DNA from: Topomyia yanbarensis
Taxonomy: Eukaryota > Arthropoda > Insecta > Diptera > Culicidae
Direction: 5' to 3'
Length of the DNA: 64,000 bases
Assembly: GCF_030247195.1 (NCBI RefSeq)
Contig: NC_080672.1
Coordinates: forward strand, 371,202,166 to 371,266,165
Positions within the stretch are counted from its first letter, which is position 1; each line of letters starts with the position of its first letter. Of this stretch, positions 18,373 through 29,950 are shown in pieces. The notes under the pieces were generated by a model. That model had not been told where the DNA came from. It saw only the letters and a list, made by a program, of their open reading frames with translations, and ran no database searches. The position numbers and the translations under genes are program-made.

Positions 18373-19671
18373 ATGGATGAAGAGATGGGAGAACGAGTAA
18401 CAGACCCTCCCCCTAAGCCTTATGCTGAAAATGTAAATCCGACTAGAATTAAAATTTACCCAGAGTCGTCAACGGGACCATGGATTGTATTTATTAGGCG
18501 TAAAGCAAAGGCGCTAAATATCATTCAAATTTCTAAAGATTTGACTTCTCGGATGTAAAAGAGATCGTCAAAGTTAATAAAGATAAAATACGCATTGTCG
18601 TTGGTTGTCTCAAACAAGCCAATGCAATTGCTTCTTGCGAGCTTTTTACGCGTGAATATAGAGCGTATATTCCTTCAAAGGAAATTGAAATTGATGGGGT
18701 CATCACAGAATCGAGTTTGACTGTTGATGACTTAGTTAAGCATGGGGTTGGTCGTTTCAAAGACACCATACTTAAAGACGTAAAAATACTTGAATGCAAG
18801 CAATTGCATTCAGTATCACACGAAGGAGATAAAAAAGTTTATCGACTGTCTGACTCATTTCGAGTGACTTTCGCTGGGTCTGCGCTGCCCAACTATGTCA
18901 TTATCGATAAGATTCGTCTCCCTGTTCGCCTTTTTATCCCTCGTGTAATGAATTGCCTTAATTGCAAACAGCTTGGCCACACAGCCACTTACTGTTCCAA
19001 TAAGGCACGGTGTGGCAAATGTGGGGGTTCTCATCAAGAGGATACATGCAATGAAAATTCAGAAAAATGTTTAATGTGCGGAGAAAACTCACATGAGCTC
19101 CCTGCATGCCCCATTTATAAATTGCGTGAGGATAAAATTAAACGATCCTTGAAGGAGAGGTCTAAGCGCTCCTATGCAGAAATGTTGAAAAATGCTACCC
19201 CTAAACCCATCTTCTTAGAAAACACTTACGCATCTCTATTTTCGGAACAGTCTGACTCTGACGGAGCGTGCGAAGGTACATCATTTGTTTTACCCGGAAA
19301 TTCCAGAAAAAGAAAACAGTCTTCTTTTCCCAAGCTGCCAAGCAAGGGCCTTAAAATTTCTCCACCAATAGATAAACTGCGCCCAAAACCGAAAAATTCC
19401 GATTCAAAACCGAAATCAATTCCGCCCGGTTTTGGGAACGTACAATCCAAACAGAACACCATTACTGGAAATAATAAAATTTCGACTTCCTCTGAGGATT
19501 ATTGGATTATTGAAATTTTCTGAAATTGTTGATTGGATTTTTAAAGCATTCAATATTTCTGAACCACTAAAGAGTATACTTTCAGCTTTCCTCCCAACAA
19601 TTAGAACATTTTTAGAGCAGCTGATTGCTCAATGGCCCATCCTTGCAGCGATTGTATCTTTCAATGGGTAA
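18373..19671 (+). pseudogene. Element 2 ORF1 (frameshifted)
   Basis: The first segment (MDEEMGERVTDPPPK to SKDLTS) breaks at about 18550; the second frame runs from DVKEIVKVNKDKIRIVV to about 19500 and carries three zinc knuckles (CLNCKQLGHTATYC, CGKCGGSHQEDTC, CLMCGENSHELPAC); the third frame resumes with KFSEIVDWIFKAFNISEPLK and ends at TAA 19669-19671. Sequence and knuckle spacing follow element 1 ORF1 closely, including the shorter second knuckle. Two frameshifts make it non-functional. Confidence 0.85.
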
Positions 19672-22600
19672 TTCACCTCCTCCAATGAAAGATTCCATCA
19701 CTGTTTTACAGTGGAATTGCAGAAGTATCATACCTAAAATTGATTCCTTAAAAATTTTACTGCATAATTTAAAATGCGATGCTTTTGCTCTATGTGAAAC
19801 ATGGCTTACCTCAAACATTAATTTCAACTTAAATGATTTCAACATTATTCGCCTAGACCGAGACACCCCGTATGGAGGAGTGCTTCTAGGAATTAAAAAG
19901 TGCTATTCTTTCTATAGAATTACCATCCCCATGATTGCTGGCATTGAGGCTGTAGCAGTCCAAACGAATATTAAAGGCAAAGACATGTCTATCGCTTCTA
20001 TATATATACCTCCCAAAGTTCAAATTGGACAACGTCAAATTTTTGAGGTAGTGGAATCGATGGCTGCTCCGCGTCTGATACTGGGAGACTTCAACTCGCA
20101 CGGAGTATTGTGGGGTTCCCTCTACAATGATAATCGATCCTCTTTGATATACAATGTTTGTGACGAATTTAATATGACAGTTTTAAATACTGGCGAAACA
20201 ACACGCATCCCCAGACCTCCTGCACGTCCAAGTGCATTAGATCTATCTCTGTGCTCGACATCACTTCGGTTAGATTGCACGTGGAAGGTTGTACCTGATC
20301 CTCACGGTAGCGATCATTTGCCAATCGTTGTTTCAATTAACAGTGAATTAGGCCTTACGAATTCAATCAATGTTCCTTATGACTTAACACGAAATATTGA
20401 TTGGAAAACATACGAAACATTAATTTCCACTTCTCTTGCTTCGACAGAAGAGCTACCCCCTACCGAAGAATATGAATTCTTAGCGGGTTTAATTATTGAA
20501 GCAGCAGAACAAGCCCAAACGAAATGCAATCCTGGAATGACAATAAATAGACGGCCCCCTAATCCTTGGTGGGACAAAGAGTGCTCTGATGCATATAAAG
20601 CTAAACAAGTTGCCTACAAAGAAATTATGAAACAGAAAGGGGGTATACGTGAGAACTTTGAAAATTATTTCATGCCAAAAAATCTAGTTATTGGAGACAC
20701 TTCGTTAATGGCTTGTCAAGAGAAACATCAATGAGTACTCTTTGGAACACAGCCAGAAGAATGAGGAATCGAAACGTGACTAATGAAAGCGAAGATTTTT
20801 CGAATCGTTGGATATTTAATTTTGCCAAGAAAATTTGTCCCGATTCTGCTCCTGCGCAGAAAATCACTCGCGATGCTCCCACAAGTAACGATTTCATAGA
20901 TTCGCCTTTGACAATGATGGAATTCTCAATTGCACTCCTCTCATGCAACAATAATGCTCCGGGACTAGACAGAATTAAATTCAACTTGGTGAAGAATCTG
21001 CCTGACCTAGCAAAAAGACGCTTGTTGAATTTATTCAATAAGCTTCTTGAGCAGAACATTGTCCCGCACGACTGGAGACAAGTGAGAGTTATCGCTATTC
21101 CAAAACCGGGAAAACCAGCCTCCGATCATAACTCGTATCGACCGATTGCAATGCTATCCTGCATCAGGAAATTGTTGGAAAAAATTATCCTACGACGTCT
21201 CGACAATTGGGTTGAGGCGAACGGCTTGCTATCAGATACCCAGTTTGGTTTTCGGAGAGGAAAGGGAACGAATGATTGTCTGGCGCTACTTTCGTCAGAA
21301 ATCCAACTCGCTTACGCAAAAAAAGAACAAATGGCGTCTGTGTTCTTAGACATAAAAGGAGCATTCGACTCAGTCTCCATTGATGTTCTCTCGGAGAAGC
21401 TACATCAATGTGGTCTTTCACCGATATTAAATAATTATTTATACAATTTATTGTCAGAAAAGCACATGCATTTTTCATATGGCGATTTGGCGACACTCAG
21501 AATAAGTTACATGGGCCTCCCACAAGGCTCTTGTCTAAGCCCCCTTCTCTATAATTTTTACGTGAATGACATTGATAATTGTATTGTCAGCCCATGCACT
21601 TTAAGACAACTTGCAGATGATGGGGTGGTTTCTGCCACAGGACCAAAAGCTATAAATTTACAACAACCATTGCAAGATAGCTTGGATAATTTATCAATTT
21701 GGGCTTTAAAACTGGGCATCGATTTCTCTACGGAGAAAACAGAGTTGGTCGTTTTCTCAAGGAAGCGTGATCCGGCTCAGCTTCAGCTTCAGTTGGTTGG
21801 TAGAACGATAGCCCAAGTCCTGACTTTTAAATACCTTGGAATTTGGTTCGATTCTAAAGGCACATGGGGAGGCCACATTAGGTATCTAATAACGAAATGC
21901 CAACAAAGGATAAATTTTCTGCGAACAATAACTGGATCATGGTGGGGTTCTCATCCAAGTGACATGATAAGATTGTATCAAACAACAATACTTTCAGTAA
22001 TGGAATATGGGTGCATCTGTTTCCGTTCAGCTGCGAACACTCACATTATTAAACTGGAACGGATACAGTATCGCTGTTTACGAATTGCCTTAGGTTGCAT
22101 GCAGTCGACCCATACGATGAGTCTTGAAGTACTAGCGGGAGTTCTTCCTTTAAAAGACCGATTCTGGGATCTTTCTTCTCGTTTACTTATTCGATGTGAG
22201 GTTATGAACCCACTGGTAATTGATAATTTTGAAAGACTTGTCGAGCTTCAACCCCAAACCAGATTCATGACAGTGTATTTCAATCACATGTCACAAGAAA
22301 TAACGCCTGCTAGGTATGTTCCCACATACGTCAATATACTAGATATTCCTGAATCCACTTTATTCTTCGACACGTCCATGCAAGCAGAGATTCGTGGAAT
22401 TCCGGATCATCTACGCTCGCGGGAGATCCCTAAAATATTCACAAGTAAATATCAACACATAGACTGCCTTAAAATGTTTTACACTGATGGGTCACGAATC
22501 AGTGAGGCCACTGGTTTCGGTATTTTCAACAATAATTTTTCAATTTCTCTCAAACTTGCAGAACCCGCCTCTGTTTATATAGCGGAACTAGCAGCAGTTC

Positions 22601-23325
22601 ACTATAGTTTTCAAATAATTAATACTTTACCCCCGAACCATTACTTTATCCTCACTGATAGTCTCAGCACAATTGCAGCTCTACGCTCAAAGAGGATTGA
22701 TAATCACGATCCATTCTTTTTGGGGAAGATACGAGAATCTCTGAGTAACCTGACAAGAAAATGTTATAAATTTACCCTAGTGTGGCTCCCCGCCCATTGC
22801 TCTATTGCGGGCAATGAGAAAGCTGATAATTTAGCCAAGATTGGTGCACTAGATGGTGAAATATATGAAAGACCCATCGCTTACAATGAATTTTATAGCG
22901 CTTCTCGACAGAGGACACTTGCTAGTTGGCAAACATCTTGGGACAATGGAGATATGGGACGATGGCTACACTCAATTATCCCTAAAGTATTAATGAAGGC
23001 ATGGTTCAAAGGATTGGATGTAAGTCGGGACTTCATCCGTGTGATGCCTAGGCTCATGTCCAATCATTATGCTTTAGATGCGCATCTCCGTCGTATTGGG
23101 CTCGCTGAGGGTAATCATTGTGCTTGTGGAGAAGGTTACCATGACATTGAGCATGTTGTTTGGTCCTGCACTGAATATCGTGAAGCCAGATCACAATTAG
23201 TAGATTCTTTACAAGTCCGAGGAAGACCAATCCATGTTCCTGTTAGAGACATCCTGGCGTATCGCGATCCTCTATACATGGAACTTATCTATCATTTTCT
23301 AAAAACAGCGTCTGTCAAAATTTAA
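19664..23325 (+). pseudogene. Element 2 ORF2 (one deletion/frameshift)
   Basis: The first part (from ATG 19664) contains the whole endonuclease: ITVLQWNCRS, GDFNSHG and GSDHLP. At about 20645-20675 sequence equivalent to the ASLERRMKSLMK region of element 1 is missing and the frame changes. The second part continues AKKSSYW..., then the RT (FLDIKGAFDSV, GLPQGSCLSPLLYNFYVND, QLADDGVV), RNase H (FYTDGS, AELAA, LTDSLS, HCSIAGNEKAD) and the terminal CACGEGYHDIEHVVWSC motif, to a stop at 23323-23325. All catalytic residues are retained, and apart from this lesion the frame is open, so loss of coding capacity may be recent. Confidence 0.88.
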
Positions 23326-23641
23326 TTAAATTCATCTCCTCATACTCTCATCCAAGGCTAATCATTCACCAATTAAAGTGTCCTAGAATATTTAGTTTTA
23401 AATTTAGACAATAACAGAAAAAAGTAAATAAATACACCCGAAAATACTAGATCATTATGAAATACAACAATGTAAGGAAAAAAGCAAACAATAAAGTGAT
23501 TTCAGTGTTAGTTTTAGACAAAGTACTAGTATAGTTAAAATTAGTCTTAAGGATTTTTGTAACGTGCTATGTAAAAAAAGAAACTGGCGTAAAAAGCTTT
23601 TGCAAATGCCGTGTCAAATAAACGTATGAAAAATAAAAAAA
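23326..23641 (+). other. 3' UTR and tail of element 2
   Basis: AT-rich, with TTTAGTTTTAAATTTAGACA and TTAGTCTTAAGG motifs like those of element 1. It ends with a GGC/GCC stem around GTAAAAAGCTTTTGCAAAT (23586-23610), GTGTCAAATAAACG and an A-rich tail. Confidence 0.7.
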
Positions 23642-23655
23642 TAAATAAAAGTAAA

Positions 23656-25274
23656 TATTTTAAAGGTAAAGTTTTCATTAATAAAATAGTTTTCCGAAGT
23701 TTAGATTACATTTTCAATTTGTTTATTTCACAACCTAGTTTAGTCAATTGATAGTACCCTGCACAGTTGTCCGCGAAACCCCTCCGATTACCCAGTAGTA
23801 AGCCGACCCTGAGACCCAGTTCGAGGGGGCTCTTGCTACTGAGCTTTACCGGGATACACAGTAAAAAAAAGTTACAAAGGCGGAGATTTTCGTGAAAAAT
23901 AATTTTTTTTATTTGAAATGAGTAAAAAACCTTGCAACCGTGTTTGTGTTTTATTGCTATTTTGATTTTGACTTTGCACTACACCAATGTATTCGACGTC
24001 ACACTTATTCAAACTTGGATGTAGTCAGTATTTCCCTGTTTTTTTCACTACACCAGTGTAACCCCGTGTAAAAAAGAAAACGCTGTTAATTTGTAGTGTA
24101 TTTTTAAGAATCTCAAAAGGTTTTTGAAATATACAATAAACATGTTGTCCGAGAATTAAAAACGAGATTGATGGTCACTTTTGCAATACTAAACAATTTT
24201 CACAGAAACATTAGCGCCTAAATCACTCCTGCCGACATGCAACACTCAATAAACTTCAAAGGTCAACTATCTGTTAAACTATTTCAAACACCTAATTTGT
24301 TCTGCTCGTTCGCACTAGTTATTCACGGCTTCAATTCACTCCGCTTGGTTCGGAGCGTAAATTTGGAAGGCAAATCTCCAACGAACCATCATTTATTAAA
24401 ATCGCTGGGATCATCCAGTTGTGTCACCAAGGAAGCGCCTAGCTGCCATAATTCCGTAGAATCAGCCACTCTTGAAACGTCATTGAGCATGGGATGAACT
24501 GTGCTTATCGTTTAGCATACCCATTCAAGCGTTCCACCGAGCGAACCGAACATTGGCGAAAAGTGCCTCGTGCCTATCTACACGTATCAGGTAGGAACAG
24601 TCTACGAGGCAGCAGCAGCAACTGTGTTCACTGTCGACTGAATCGCTGAATGACTGCCACGACCGGATGAGCATTACGTAGGTACCTACAATTTACTATA
24701 GTATAGGCAGACTGTATCCACAGTGATCCGCGGGCAGCTGTTGCCTTTCTCAGGCGCGTTGGAAAAACCCACCCACTCAATTTTCACCGTTCCGTGGGCT
24801 TGGCGACTCGTTCGAAACGTTTGATTTTCTGACCTTTTCTCCCCTTCGCCACCCTCGCCGGCCTGCCTGTTTGTTGCCCTTGCTAGAGAGCTGTTACAAT
24901 AATAATTGATCGTCGCCGGCATCAGATTGCCATGATAACGAGCGGAAGGCGATGTTAATCAACGATTATCGTTATGGCGTTATGATGGCCGACATAAGGT
25001 TGGATGCGGATGGTTCTCTTTCTCACTTTTCACTACTTTGTTGGAATGATGATGCTACACTGCTAGAGGAGCGAGAGAAGTCCTTTGATGTCAGTTATCG
25101 ATGTGGAACACTTGTCAACTACGTGTATTCTCAAGCAATAACAACATAAACAGTGTGTTAATAACCCAAGAATACGCGTGGCCAACCAAGTTTTTACGGC
25201 GACAGTTTTTGCTCGTTCGCTCGTGTATCTGTCAAGTTGAAAGAAAAAATACAAATGGTGGCGTTAGTGTTTTG
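23656..25274. other. No recognisable gene
   Basis: Mixed AT-rich and GC-richer sequence (24500-25000 is GC-richer). Short frames exist without identifiable products. Part near 25020-25270 could be 5' untranslated sequence of the candidate split gene described next, but nothing proves it. Confidence 0.35.
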
Positions 25275-25284
25275 ATGATGTCGG
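25275..25284 (+). CDS. Candidate first coding exon of an unrecognised gene
   Basis: ATGATGTCGG is followed directly by a strong donor GTGAGT (25285-25290), leaving phase 1. The next candidate exon at 25913 has a matching phase, giving MMSGTSNEHRNQETTLES across the junction. This is inferred from splice signals and phase only. Confidence 0.3.
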
Positions 25285-25563
25285 GTGAGTTTCTATTTTG
25301 ATTAGTTGCTTGTTTTGGTAAGGTTATTTTTTCATAATATTTTATTGTGCAATCCTTTTCGGTTTATATTGCATTTCTTATTCAATACATTAGGCTTTCA
25401 ATCACAATAGATGACTTTACGACGCTTTTGTTTATATGGTTTAGAATTGCGATATAAATATATGTAAACTATAATTCGTTTGAAATTGATTAAATATAAT
25501 TACACTATGTATCGTAAAATATTGAAAATATACATTTTCCTCGAATCTTCAGAGTAAACTTAT

Positions 25564-25669
25564 ACTATGTTCACACTACAGAGTTAAAACATGTTTTAAT
25601 AATTGGCAACAAGAAAAACGTCATCAAGATAGCGTTAAAACACGTTTTAACTCGTAGTGTGAACGTAGT
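25564..25669. mobile_element. Palindromic MITE, first of a tandem pair
   Basis: A 106-bp unit with ends ACTATGTTCACACTACAGAG and the mirror GTAGTGTGAACGTAGT, and GTTAAAAC...GTTTTAAC inside. An adjacent copy of equal length follows at 25675. Confidence 0.75.
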
Positions 25670-25674
25670 ATTAT

Positions 25675-25780
25675 ACTAGGTTCACACTACAGAGTTAAAA
25701 CCTGTTATAATAATTAGCAACAAGAAAAATGTCATCAAGATAGCGTTAAAACACGTTTTAACACGTAGTTTGAACGTAGT
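25675..25780. mobile_element. Palindromic MITE, second of a tandem pair
   Basis: The unit is 106 bp, nearly identical to the first (both contain AGCAACAAGAAAAA or GGCAACAAGAAAAA and GTCATCAAGATAGCGTTAAA). The two are separated by ATTAT and followed by ATTAC, suggesting repeated use of an ATTA-like target or duplication of one copy. Confidence 0.75.
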
Positions 25781-25912
25781 ATTACACATTATTGTAAAAC
25801 AAGAAGATACTTCAACTTTGATTGACGAATTGCCACGGTTGTTGCTAAATTTAAACAGAAAAACGATCACTTCCCGTTCAACCGATCTAGTAAATAATTT
25901 TCTTTTTCCAAG

Positions 25913-26229
25913 GTACTTCGAACGAGCATAGGAATCAAGAAACCACGTTGGAGTCGCCTGTCAAAAAAACCGTTTCTTCGCCTAGACCGAAAACCCCCGT
26001 GCCCCGTCAACCCACAGAGATAAGCACTCAGCGGAGATTAATATTTTCTCATTTATTAGAGCTAGACGCATTCTCGAATCATCCGATATTTTCAACGGGA
26101 TGCGATATTTTTCTGCTGACAGCAAACGAACCTATCTCGGGTGTAAAAGGTTCCCAGTGGCCAATAATAATAATAAGCTGCTCGGCCAGATCGACCGTGT
26201 GCGACTCCTACTGCTGGCTGCAAGAGTGA
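25913..26229 (+). CDS. Candidate second exon of an unrecognised gene
   Basis: A pyrimidine tract TTTTCTTTTTCCAAG ends at 25912. The frame that continues phase 1 from 25284 reads GTSNEHRNQETTLESPVKKT then VSSPRPKTPVPRQPTEISTQRR and stays open to a TGA at 26227-26229. The first 40 residues are rich in Ser/Pro/Lys with SP and TP sites, typical of a disordered phosphorylated N-terminus. After about 26040 the sequence looks less protein-like, so a donor I cannot define may end the exon earlier. I do not recognise the protein. Confidence 0.3.
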
Positions 26230-27165
26230 AGATGGCCAATTCAGGGCCGCCCTGGCATCGCATCGTGGCACCGCGGTAACGACCAGGACGACCATAGCAC
26301 GACGATGACGACGCTGAGGTTAATTATAATTTATTTAAACTGATATCCGGTGTCGTATAGTATTTGCTTTCTTTCTGCTTCCTGAATTACACGTCTAACA
26401 ATCCCGCTCCCGTACGGGCCGATGGTCGGCGACCGGCGTCGGCGAGAGGAAGCTAGTGTTGCGCGGGACTATCCAGGAGGCGACACCATTAGAGTAACTG
26501 TACTACCGCCGCCGTACCGTTGAGCGCCGGTCAAAGCTCGACGAACAATTTCCCCCCGGGGGAAACAACCAACGCGCGAAGAACCTCTTCTCCTTTGCTA
26601 CACATATCCGGTTACATTATGGCTTGAGTTATTGCAATGCTCCAACACGGTCTTGTGTTCGATCCTACCTTCCCTGGTATGTACTCTCTCCCTCGTATTA
26701 TTGGCATGGTTTGAGTTCTAACGAGCTGTGGAAGCGCCCTTTAGGATCTCGTAACAGGGTGAACAGTTGCACCGTAATTTTCACTCAAGTGGGTGATTGT
26801 TCTTCAGTTTTGGGTTGCTCGTAGTTTTTTTTTGTACTGTCTGTACGATGTGCGTCGGAATTTCATGATAAGGGTTAACTTTATGATTATTATTTTTGGC
26901 GATGATATTTTTGAGTAGTAGTAAGTTCAAACTGTCAGCCTTTTCATTTCTGAATATTTTCAGGTATTAAGATGCTTTCATATGTTGTTTTAGAAAATAA
27001 TTATTCTGTTTTTGGAACATCTATTGCGCGTTTAATGTAAAAGTTTGAAGTGTTTTAGTGAATCAAATAACCATGTACCCTCGAATTACCCGGATTGTTC
27101 GGCCTTGATGATGACGATGATGGTAATGATGATGATGTAGGAGAAACAATGCTTTAATAAGACTT
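26230..27165. other. No recognisable gene; GC-rich patch
   Basis: 26390-26590 is GC-rich (CGGCGACCGGCGTCGGCGAG and similar). 27105-27140 is a GAT/GAC trinucleotide-rich tract. No coding feature supported. Confidence 0.4.
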
Positions 27166-27392
27166 CTGTATCGATTTTGTTGGCTATTTTCGGCAAATTG
27201 GAGACTAAGAGAAACGAAAGCAATGAAATTGAAAGACGGATAGGTATTCTAGAGCGAATCAGTTATAAAATTAGAACGGGAAACTAGGACTAGGCAGGCT
27301 CATATGGACAATATCGAAAGGAAATGTGAATAATTCTTTGCCTTCTGCTAAGTAGGAGTTGGGCGTTGCACCCAAGTCTACCGCATGGTCTA
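27166..27392 (+). repeat. Direct repeat, copy 1 (227 bp)
   Basis: Starts CTGTATCGATTTTGTTGGC and ends ACCGCATGGTCTA. It matches 27617-27843 across its full 227 bp with few differences. Its right side is interrupted by a CACTGATA-ended sequence. Confidence 0.85.
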
Positions 27393-27616
27393 CACTGATA
27401 GAATGAATTCGTAAATCTGCTACGAATGGGTTTTGTGCAGAAAACTTTCGTAAAATATACGAATTTTTCGTACATATGATAAACCATTCGTAGTTCTATG
27501 GACACGGTTTTTATTTTTATTACGAATTTTTCGTAAATACCACGAAACAACTTTTGTAGGTTTATTGCGATTCGGTATCAGTAGTCAAACGAGATATTTT
27601 ATGAAATACGATATTA
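27393..27616. mobile_element. MITE-like sequence with CACTGATA end
   Basis: Begins CACTGATAGAATGAATTCGT right after TA, and repeats TACGAA/TTCGTA motifs in both orientations. A related sequence ending in TATCAGTG then TA is at about 31925-32250. A clear right end is not seen here (a TATCAGTA at 27575 may be its relic). Confidence 0.45.
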
Positions 27617-27843
27617 CTGTATCGATTTTGTTGGCTATTTTCGGCAAATTTGAGACTAAGAGAAACGAAAGCAATGAAATTGAAAGACGGATAGGTATTC
27701 TAGAGCGAATCAGTTATAAACTTAGAACGGAAAACTAGAACTAGGCAGGCGCATATGGGCATGATCGAAAGGAAATGTGAAGAATTTTTTGCCTTCTGCA
27801 GAGTAGGAGTTGGGCGTTTCACCCAAGTCTACCGCATGGTCTA
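27617..27843 (+). repeat. Direct repeat, copy 2 (227 bp)
   Basis: Same sequence as 27166-27392. It continues into TGGTAGAACATAACTCATCA, which reappears at 32253 next to the right end of the CACTGATA/TATCAGTG element. CCGCATGGTCTATG (27832 on) is inverted at 27888-27901. Confidence 0.85.
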
Positions 27844-28399
27844 TGGTAGAACATAACTCATCATCATGTTTTACCGCCGACGCCGGCATAGACCATGCGG
27901 AACCCACTTTCGACTGTAAACAAGCCTCCAGGCGGATTACGCCTCTGCATTTCTAAGGTAGTGTGTACGAGCGAAATTGAAAGCATCATTGTTTACAAAG
28001 CCCGTAAGCAGAGTCGCCCTAAACAAAAACCAACTGCTTGATACGCCCGGGAAGAATAACAAATTTTCCCCTCCGGCGAGCATGGCGAAACCCACATTTG
28101 GTTTTTGTTTTCTGGCGACACTGCAGGGCGAAATTGTGAATGGTCAAAATAAGAGGGCGACTCAAAAATGGCCTAATCAACATTTCATAACAACACTCGG
28201 CGAAATATATTTTTTTCAATTTTATCTACGAAAACGTTATTATGTAAAATATTTTTGTAATGCTTCCGAAAACTAGTATTGTTTTGAAGTGTTTCAATAC
28301 ATTTGAAAGCGCAGTATGCAAACACTGTAAAATACGATTTAATTTTTTGAAGCGAATTATCAAAGCTATTTTTCTCGATTCGATATCATTTCGTCTTCG
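27844..28399. other. No recognisable gene
   Basis: It includes the shared CATCATCATGTTTTACCGCC motif (27859 on) and AT-rich sequence. Confidence 0.4.
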
Positions 28400-29051
28400 G
28401 CCCTTTGGTCGGTTCATGATCGATATACTCCGATTTTAAAGAGATCCGATTTGACATAACTCCAGCGTCCAGCTCGCAGCCGACTTTATCATCACTAGTC
28501 ACAGTCTGTAGCCCAATTTTCTGTTTAAAGAAACCGCTGGCAAACAGGGGTTCCTTATCAGCGGGTTCCCGTTCTCCTTGCCTTCATCGAAAAACGTAGT
28601 CCTTTGGCAGTTTCGTTTTAATGCTTGTTTTTGAAGCTCGCCACGTCCAACATATACGTAAAAACTTTAATCTTCTTCGAAGCATCCACTGAGACCGTCA
28701 GTTCGATCTCGTCTGTCATTTTCCTCCGTGAGATTCGGAATTTTATCCTTCCCGATTACATCCTCATCATCGACCATTTCACTTCATTTCAGCACAATAT
28801 TCCACTCCTAGAGAATGTTTAGCTTTCCTTTCCGATTGTTGGCCACTGCTTCGCCGTCTAACTTTTCGACTTTCAACGATTTTGTACTTCTGGCCAGCGA
28901 CTCTGATGACGTAGCCCCGAAGCAAGGCATTTAGTTTATCCTTAAACCGCGGGGTAGCATTTTTCTTCGTCCAGTGCCAATTGTTTACATTCGTTGGATC
29001 CAGTCGTTCCTCTACAATCCAACGAGGACCTCCTTCGCCCCACTTGGCCAT
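28400..29051 (-). pseudogene. AHSA1/Aha1 (Hsp90 ATPase activator) pseudogene, N-terminal half
   Basis: From an ATG at 29051 the minus strand reads MAKWGEGGPRWIVEERLDPT then NVNNWHWTKKNAT, the highly conserved start of Aha1. Further on, with frame changes, KYKIVE, LDGEAVANNRKGKLNIL, EWNIVLK, IPNLTEEN and a diverged VDASKK segment match the rest of the N-terminal Aha1 domain. Aha1 normally binds Hsp90 and stimulates its ATPase. Frameshifts and stops begin within 75 codons and the C-terminal AHSA1 domain is absent. No introns interrupt the match, which suggests a processed copy, although I see no clear A tail or target duplication. A functional parent gene should exist elsewhere. Confidence 0.75.
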
Positions 29052-29420
29052 TCTCAGGTGTCTAGAACCACACGTAACTGAGAAGAGTTGGTACTTTTTG
29101 AATATTTGTTGCACAAATATTATATTTTCTATTTTTATATTTTGTGTGGTAGAACAAAGAACAAGACTTAGTCTAGAACCTAGATTTTACTACAAATCGA
29201 TTTTTTCATCCCTGGATTAAAATATCGATATGGCAAAATCGATTTTTTTAATACCCATCAGTGATGCCAGATGGTCTTTATTTTGAAGGCATGTAAAATG
29301 TAATTTTTTTTACATTTCTAAAACATTTTTGTATATCTGGTGTATATCTCAACGATTGCCGGCAGAATTGTGGCTCAACATCAACAACCGATTTCAGATC
29401 CTGGTCGTTCCCGGTCAAAC

Positions 29421-29578
29421 CATTCGGAATTTGATTCGGTATCCTGAATGGAGTCAGTATGGATTCCAAATCAAATGCCATAACCGATTCTGAAACCGAT
29501 TAAGTCGGAATCGGTTGTTGCATTTGATTTGGAATCCATTATGACTCCATTCAGAAATCCGAACCGGTTCCGGAATGA
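29421..29578. repeat. Foldback hairpin with about 70-bp arms
   Basis: Left arm (29421-29490) contains CTGAATGGAGTCAGTATGGA, TTCCAAATCAAATGCCATAA and CCGATTC; right arm (29506-29578) is the near-perfect reverse complement (GAATCGG, TGCATTTGATTTGGAATCC, ATTATGACTCCATTCAG). The loop is about 15 bp. Confidence 0.8.
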
Positions 29579-29789
29579 GTTTAACTGGGTTAGAGGCAAA
29601 TAAAGTCTTTTTATCAAATAGTAAGAAATTTGAAAAATATACCTGGTATCTCCGCCCATCATAACGATATTCCCAAATATTACGAAGTTTTTCTATATTT
29701 TATACAAGGGTCTGCCTCAAAGGAAAGAAGAGAATAAGAAAGCGAAAAGTGACAGATTTGATAAATACAAAACAGAATCGAGATAAGTT

Positions 29790-29950
29790 TCGTTCCAGTA
29801 CCGGAAGAAAATAGAAATAGTCCGGAGCAAACAGGAAAAAATCGTTCCTGTACTCTCTTCTTCTCTTTTTTCTTCTTAGGGTAGCAAACTGGAATTAAAA
29901 GGAGCAAGGGTTTTTGCTCCTGTTTACTCCGGAGCTTCTTTGTACTGGAA
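29790..29950. mobile_element. MITE-like element with GTTCCAGTAC ends
   Basis: GTTCCAGTACCGGAAG at the left and the mirror CTTCTTTGTACTGGAAC at the right form inverted ends. A diverged copy is at 15768-15935. Confidence 0.55.

Larger units (their letters stand above)
17637..23641 (+). mobile_element. Full-length I-clade non-LTR retrotransposon, element 2 (inactive)
   Basis: A 6005-bp element with a 14-bp target duplication. It starts with CATAAC like element 1 and has the same ORF1-ORF2 order, the same overlapping stop/start (ATGGGTAA, 19664-19671) and the same kind of 3' hairpin. The proteins align along their length with element 1, but the 5' leader (736 bp against 284 bp) and 3' UTR (316 bp against 805 bp) are unrelated in length and mostly in sequence. 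It therefore belongs to a sister family. ORF1 has two frameshifts and ORF2 one deletion, so it cannot move by itself. Confidence 0.9.
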
